From positions 1 through 18,563 of the forward strand of contig CAZQSL010000070.1 of assembly GCA_964595945.1 (NCBI GenBank): DNA of 18,563 nucleotides. The letters run 5' to 3'. This document shows, in pieces, positions 14,148 to 18,563 of the stretch. How positions within the stretch are numbered: position 1 is the first letter of the stretch; the number at the start of each line of letters is the position of its first letter. Under the pieces are notes generated by a model. That model did not search any database and was not told the origin of the DNA. It was given only the letters and a program-made list of their open reading frames with translations. Position numbers and translations under genes: made by a program. The DNA comes from CAZQSL01 sp964595945. GTDB lineage: Bacteria; UBP15; UBA6099; JAJRTR01.

Positions 14148-17100
14148 TCAGTCTGATACAGGTGAGGCCGGGCAGTTGTAGTCGGAAGGAGAAACGCTGT
14201 TGTATTCGATCACTATATCAGCGATACGGTACAGATCGGCGGTATCGATGGACAGGTCATAAGCGCCGGTGGATGATTTTTCGAGGTCGGCAGATGCGAG
14301 TTGAGCAACGGTCAGGGATATGATGCCATCCACGTATTTTTCGGCCATTAGCAGGTCGACGCTGGAAACGCAGCCATCGCCGTCGATGTCACCACATATT
14401 CCGGGTGGACCGATATAGATGCCCTGTGCCGTGGCAGGAACAGATTCGAGACCGGCCACGTTTATGGTCTTGACGGTCACGTAATAGGTTGCGCCGGGAG
14501 TCAGATCCGTGTGAATATCTGCCGTGAGTGAAGTAGTAGTAGCCCATCCGGCAGCATCACTGCCATCTGAGGCGAGTCCATACGCATAGGCATAATACAC
14601 CGGAGTTCCATCGGAATCGGTTGCCTCATCCCAGTTGGCATGCAGCACCGACGTGCCGGCCGTGTATGTTTCCGATCCTGAGGCAGAACGGCCGTTGCGA
14701 ACGGCAGCAGGAGGAATTGGAGGAGTCGTATCGACGGCGAGCGTAATGGATGAATTGGAATCGGAAGTGTCCGGATTTCCGTATGTATCCGAACAAGCGA
14801 AGTAGACGGTGTTGGAGGCGTTAGGCGAGAGGCCTGTTACGGAGCACGACTGTGACGTGGATGCAGCGCCCGCGCATTCGTACGCGGCCGGCATGTCGGC
14901 ATAGCCCTGATCCATGAGCGACCAGCGGCACGTGGCGTTTTCACTGGTGGTGAAAGCTATGGCTGGCGAGGTGGTGGATATGATGGCTCCGGATACGATG
15001 CTGAACGAGCCGGCTGACGGCGGTGTGATGTCGATGACTACGGAGAGTGATACTTCCGTGTTGGTGATGTCTGAATCACTGTTGCCCGAAGAGTCCGAAC
15101 AAGCGAAGTAGACGGTGTTGGATGCGTTAGGCGAGAGGCCTGTTACGGAGCACGACTGTGACGTGGATGCAGCGCCCGCGCATTCGTACGCGGCCGGCAT
15201 GTCGGCATAGCCCTGATCCATGAGCGACCAGCGGCACGTGGCGGTTTCACTGGTGGTGAAAGCTATGGCTGGCGAGGTGGTGGATATGGTGGCACCGGAG
15301 GCGATGCTGAACGAGCCGGCTGACGGCGGTGTGATGTCGATGACTTCCGGGTATGCGATTGTAGTGTTTGACGCCTCGGTGTCGGAGTTGCCGGCGGAGT
15401 CACTACAAGCAAAACTGACGGTGTTAGATGCGTTAGTTGACAGGCCTGATACGGAACATGACTGGACTGTGGATGAGGCGCCTGTGCATTCGTTAGCAGC
15501 CGGCATGTCGGCATACCCCTGATCCGCGAGCGACCAGCGGCAGGTGGCGGTTTCGTCAGTTGTGAAGGCGATGTTTGAAGATGTGCTTGTCAGCGCAGTG
15601 CCGGCAGGCGGATCCCATGTGTTTTGGACAGGCGGCGTGGTGTCAAGAGTGATTGTGTAATCGAAGTTGTTGGCGGCCGTGTGACTGTAGTTTATCGAGT
15701 CTTTGCACACAATATAGAACGTGTTTGCGCCTTCGGTCAGCCCGGTCAGGGTACATTGGGCAGTATCACCCAGTACGGCCGGCTCACATGGGGTGCCACT
15801 GCTCAATGCCACTGCGTAATTGACATCGCTCGTCGACCAGTAACATGTTCCCGGTTCATCGAGAGTGACAGTGACAGTGACAGTGCTTGATTGTATAGTG
15901 GAACTGGCGGGCGGGGCCAGTGAAAGAAAAAGCGGAGCCCGGTTATCAGGAAAGAATGTATAAGACGTATTGGTATCGGCAGTGTCGGCAGCGGTTGTAT
16001 TGGAGTCCATACAGGCGAAATAGACGGTGTTAGTGGCATTTGTCGTGATATCTGCAACTACGCATCTCTGACTGGTGGTTCCAGTTCCCGTACAGGCGGA
16101 AGTCATGTCAGCATAGGCGAGGTCCGAGTAAGACCAGCGGCATGTCGCATTTTTGGAAGTTACGAAAGTAGTTACAATCTTATTGTTGACAATTCTTGTG
16201 ATACGAGCGTTCTGTTGTGGACTCCATGAACTCTGGACAGGCGGGGTGCTATATATATAGGACAACTGCTGATTGGTCTCAGTCGAATCTGAGATGCCTT
16301 TTGAGTCGCTGCAGGCGATATATATGTAGTTGAATACCTCCGGTATCAGTCCGGCGACAGTACAGATGTGCGAAGCGCTTCCCGAGCCGGCGCATGTGTT
16401 AGCGGAAGGTATGTCGTTATAGCCAAGATCGGACAGTGCCCAGCGGCACGTCGCGTTTTCGGATGTCGTGAACGAGAGCGTAAAATCTGGAGTGTCTACA
16501 ACCGAATCCGGTTCCGGACTCCATCCGAACTGATCGGGCGGAGTCGAATCAACGACGATATACTCGAGCGCAGTATTGGATGCGGCAGTATCGCCGTTGC
16601 CGGTCTCGTTTACACAGGCGAGGTAGACCGTGACGGCGCCTTCGTGTAGAAGCGTATGGCATTGCTGCGACATGACGTTGGTGTCATCACAGGCGTTTTC
16701 CATGGCCCCGTAGTCCTGATCCGTGAGCGACCAGCGGCATGTGGCGGGTCTGTCAGTCGTGAACCCTATGATCGGGGCAACGGTGTCCAGAGTCGATGCC
16801 GTTGCCGGGTTCCACAAATCCTGGACCGGAAGGGAATTGTCGACATAGTAGCCAAGCTCGATATTCGACGCGGCAGTATCGGAAGAGCCGTACTCGTTGG
16901 CGCATGCGATGAATACTGTTGTCGTCGCGTTGAGTGCAAGGCCCGTAACGTCGCAGTTGTGCCCCATGCCGGTATCGTGATTGCATGTGTTCGCCATCGA
17001 GGCGTAATCCAGATCGGCAAGCGCCCAGCGGCATTCCGCATTTCTGTTGGTATCGAACTCAATACTAACCGAAGTATCAGTCAGCGAAGACGAGGAGGCA

Positions 17101-18563
17101 GGCACCCAGTTGCTCTGAATGGGAGTGGAAACGGTGTCGAAGAAATATTCGATTTCGGTATTGGAATCCGCAGTGTCGGCATTCTCGAATTCATCTGTGC
17201 AGGCAATATAAATAGTGGTCGTGGCGCCGGGTGCCAATTCATTTATCCAGCATTCCTGGTAAGTGGTATAGGAGCCCTCGCAGTATCTGTCCTCCGTCAT
17301 CGACGCGTAATCCTGATCGACTGTCGACCAGCGGCAGATGGCATTTTTGTCGGTGACGAACGTAGCGGTGACATATCCCTCAAACGTGGAAGAACCGGAA
17401 GCTGGAGACAGACCGGACTGGACAGGAGAAACCTCGTAGGCAACGGTCAGAAAACTGTTAGTGCGGGCGCTGTCGGATATCCCGTTGGCATCGGAACACG
17501 AAACATGGATATTGTTCGGGCCCGATGCCATCCCGGACACCGCACATGAATGTGCGAGCGAAGCAGCGCCAGCGCAGGTGTTGCCCGGCGCGATGTCCTG
17601 ATAGGCAGCGTCGATCAGCGACCATCGGCACGTGGCGGATTCGTCGGTAGTCAGGGTCACCGTAACAGCTGATGACGACACAACGGCACCGCTTACAGGG
17701 CTTGTGAATGTTTTGCGGGGCGCTTCCGAAAACATCATTATCCTGTGGTTGTTCGAATCTCCGACATACAGGAAATCCCCGTCTCTGAATATACCGGAAG
17801 GGCCGGAGATTTTTGATGCCGTCATGCCCGAAGTCCTCGTTGTGAAATCGGTCTGCCCTATGACGACATCGGCGCTTGCTCCGTTCGCGGTAGGTATCTG
17901 GTTGAAAATCAGAACCCTGTGGTTGAACATTTCCGAAACGTATAGTCTCGTGCCGTCGAAATAAACACCCTGGGGGTAATATAATGTGTTTGACGACGTG
18001 CCCGAAGTTCTCGTCGTGAAATCGGACTGCCCAATGACGATATCGGCGCTTGCGTTATTGGTAGTGGGTATCTGGTTGAAAATCAGAACCCGGTTGTTAT
18101 TCATGTCCGCAATGAAAAGCCTCGTGCCATCCGAAAAAACTGCCTCTGGTGAACTTAGTTTGTTAGCCGCTGTCCCACCTCCTTTGGAGTCGAAATCGGA
18201 CTGGCCGATGACGACATCGGGTGGCGCGCCATTCGTGGCGGGTATACTGTTGTAGATCAGGACCCGGTTGTTTCCTTCATCCGATACGAATATCCTCGTG
18301 CCATCGAAAAAGACATTGCGGGGATAGTCCAGTTTGCTGGCCGAACATCCACTCGTATTCGATGTAAAATCAGGCTGCCCTATGACGATATCGACGCTTG
18401 CCCCATTGGCAGCCGGGATCGTGTTGTATACCAGCACGCGGTTATTACCGACATCGGGTACAACAAGCCTCGTGCCATCGCCATGTAGTCCGGCTGGCAC
18501 GGACATCCTGTCTGCTGACGAGTCGCGAATGGTTGATGTAAAATCGGGTTGTCCTATGACGAC
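14148..18563 (-). CDS. Giant secreted repeat protein: NHL propeller, Ig-like array, FN3, dockerin (5' end cut)
   Basis: The frame is open to the right window edge, so 1471 C-terminal residues are visible and the true start lies outside. The Met at 18506 falls inside a repeat and is not the start. Counting from the edge, residues 1-282 are five NHL-type propeller blades with a 58-residue period (V/I-VIGQ-DFT, FDGTRL-V, NNRVLI-N-IP). Residues 283-1278 are ten Ig-like repeats of about 95-102 residues, with the consensus TPP, FTT-E-ATCRWS, YADM, C, C-V-GL, NTVYFACSD, and usually four Cys each. Residues 1279-1388 resemble a fibronectin-III domain. Residues 1389-1471 resemble a dockerin: a good calcium loop (D1392, D1394, D1396, S1400, D1403), then a second, longer and irregular loop (D1426 to D1443). 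It is probably extracellular and binding or structural rather than catalytic, with docking to the nearby cohesin-like lipoprotein possible. Confidence 0.88.
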   Translation of the reverse strand, partial: VVIGQPDFTSTIRDSSADRMSVPAGLHGDGTRLVVPDVGNNRVLVYNTIPAANGASVDIVIGQPDFTSNTSGCSASKLDYPRNVFFDGTRIFVSDEGNNRVLIYNSIPATNGAPPDVVIGQSDFDSKGGGTAANKLSSPEAVFSDGTRLFIADMNNNRVLIFNQIPTTNNASADIVIGQSDFTTRTSGTSSNTLYYPQGVYFDGTRLYVSEMFNHRVLIFNQIPTANGASADVVIGQTDFTTRTSGMTASKISGPSGIFRDGDFLYVGDSNNHRIMMFSEAPRKTFTSPVSGAVVSSSAVTVTLTTDESATCRWSLIDAAYQDIAPGNTCAGAASLAHSCAVSGMASGPNNIHVSCSDANGISDSARTNSFLTVAYEVSPVQSGLSPASGSSTFEGYVTATFVTDKNAICRWSTVDQDYASMTEDRYCEGSYTTYQECWINELAPGATTTIYIACTDEFENADTADSNTEIEYFFDTVSTPIQSNWVPASSSSLTDTSVSIEFDTNRNAECRWALADLDYASMANTCNHDTGMGHNCDVTGLALNATTTVFIACANEYGSSDTAASNIELGYYVDNSLPVQDLWNPATASTLDTVAPIIGFTTDRPATCRWSLTDQDYGAMENACDDTNVMSQQCHTLLHEGAVTVYLACVNETGNGDTAASNTALEYIVVDSTPPDQFGWSPEPDSVVDTPDFTLSFTTSENATCRWALSDLGYNDIPSANTCAGSGSASHICTVAGLIPEVFNYIYIACSDSKGISDSTETNQQLSYIYSTPPVQSSWSPQQNARITRIVNNKIVTTFVTSKNATCRWSYSDLAYADMTSACTGTGTTSQRCVVADITTNATNTVYFACMDSNTTAADTADTNTSYTFFPDNRAPLFLSLAPPASSTIQSSTVTVTVTLDEPGTCYWSTSDVNYAVALSSGTPCEPAVLGDTAQCTLTGLTEGANTFYIVCKDSINYSHTAANNFDYTITLDTTPPVQNTWDPPAGTALTSTSSNIAFTTDETATCRWSLADQGYADMPAANECTGASSTVQSCSVSGLSTNASNTVSFACSDSAGNSDTEASNTTIAYPEVIDITPPSAGSFSIASGATISTTSPAIAFTTSETATCRWSLMDQGYADMPAAYECAGAASTSQSCSVTGLSPNASNTVYFACSDSSGNSDSDITNTEVSLSVVIDITPPSAGSFSIVSGAIISTTSPAIAFTTSENATCRWSLMDQGYADMPAAYECAGAASTSQSCSVTGLSPNASNTVYFACSDTYGNPDTSDSNSSITLAVDTTPPIPPAAVRNGRSASGSETYTAGTSVLHANWDEATDSDGTPVYYAYAYGLASDGSDAAGWATTTSLTADIHTDLTPGATYYVTVKTINVAGLESVPATAQGIYIGPPGICGDIDGDGCVSSVDLLMAEKYVDGIISLTVAQLASADLEKSSTGAYDLSIDTADLYRIADIVIEYNSVSPSDYNCPASPVSD
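14151..14399 (-). other. Dockerin-like C-terminal module
   Basis: CGDIDGDGCVSSVDLLMAEKY is a textbook first dockerin calcium-binding loop and helix. The second half (ADLE, then DLSIDTADLYRIADIVI) keeps the helix pattern, but its loop is about six residues longer than usual and poorly conserved. It ends the giant protein. In dockerin systems such a module binds a cohesin. Confidence 0.7.
14730..17717 (-). repeat. Array of ten Cys-rich Ig-like repeats
   Basis: Ten consecutive coding repeats of about 285-306 bases share CRWS (once CYWS), Y-x-x-M or a similar turn, and usually four spaced cysteines, suggesting two disulfides per module. Repeats 2-7 are diverged. Repeats 8-10 are similar to one another, and the last two are nearly identical in DNA. 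Confidence 0.85.
14788..15345 (-). repeat. Recent tandem duplication inside the Ig-like array
   Basis: Positions 14788-15039 and 15094-15345 (252 bases each, offset 306 bases, exactly 102 codons) differ by only about six substitutions by eye and no gap. They encode the ninth and tenth Ig-like repeats. Even synonymous positions are conserved, so the duplication or gene conversion is recent. Confidence 0.85.
17718..18563 (-). repeat. NHL-type propeller repeats with exact 174-bp period
   Basis: Four full blades of 58 codons (18390-18563, 18216-18389, 18042-18215, 17868-18041) and a fifth, shorter blade (17718-17867) lie in phase without gaps. Each has VIGQ, DG-x-x-x-V, N-N/H-R-V/I and a hydrophobic strand. 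The array begins exactly at the window edge and must continue beyond it, since five blades are fewer than most closed propellers. Confidence 0.85.

Noticed and set aside
16656..17549. 297-codon plus-strand frame opposite the Ig-like array
   Set aside because: It only mirrors the repetitive coding sequence of the giant protein; its apparent repeats come from the opposite strand.
18504..18506. ATG 18506 as the real start of the giant protein
   Set aside because: It lies within a complete propeller blade. The 19 upstream codons to the edge are open and match the start of the same repeat.
14730..18563. CRISPR-like or non-coding repeat array
   Set aside because: Periods of 174 and about 300 bases are whole codons in an open frame and encode clear protein modules.

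Overview
This window comes from a bacterium with an outer membrane. It encodes a predicted outer-membrane beta-barrel with a C-terminal Phe, a probable lipoprotein, Sec-type signal peptides and an anaerobic-type glycerol-3-phosphate (G3P) dehydrogenase. Overall base composition looks near 50% GC. I cannot assign a phylum. Large secreted modular proteins (NHL propeller, Ig-like arrays, dockerin, DUF4215 Cys-rich module) suit an environmental, probably anaerobic or microaerophilic lineage. Every convincing gene is on the minus strand, so transcription runs from high to low coordinates.

Right block (18563 to about 9359), cell-surface proteins. It opens with a giant protein cut by the window edge. 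This has five visible NHL-type propeller repeats, ten Cys-rich Ig-like repeats, one fibronectin-III-like domain and a C-terminal dockerin-like module. Closely downstream come a small beta-barrel protein, a lipoprotein with carboxypeptidase-regulatory-like, Big_2-like and cohesin-like regions, and a short gene with a broken reading frame that overlaps the lipoprotein stop. A second secreted protein with a DUF4215 module and WD/PQQ-like beta repeats follows. Dockerin-like and cohesin-like modules in neighbouring genes suggest a secreted protein held at the surface by a lipoprotein partner.

Middle, about 9080-9358: a short non-coding region with several inverted repeats. These include a 20-bp operator-like palindrome and good sigma-70-type promoter matches just ahead of glpA.

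Left block (9079 to 552), G3P and lipid redox operon: glpA, glpB, a glpC-like Fe-S protein, an FAD enzyme of the alkyl-DHAP synthase (AGPS)/GlcD family carrying the HHH motif, a second dicluster/CCG Fe-S protein, an AT-rich two-helix membrane protein and a diacylglycerol-kinase-family lipid kinase. GlpABC would oxidise G3P to dihydroxyacetone phosphate (DHAP) and pass electrons to quinone. The AGPS-like protein and lipid kinase suggest, without proof, a link to glycerolipid or ether-lipid metabolism. Three of the four junctions among the first five genes hold a compact hairpin, and the fourth is an ATGA overlap.

Far left, 1-551: mostly AT-rich and non-coding, with a GC-rich hairpin near 468-487. 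The ribosome binding site and first two codons of another leftward gene lie at the very edge.
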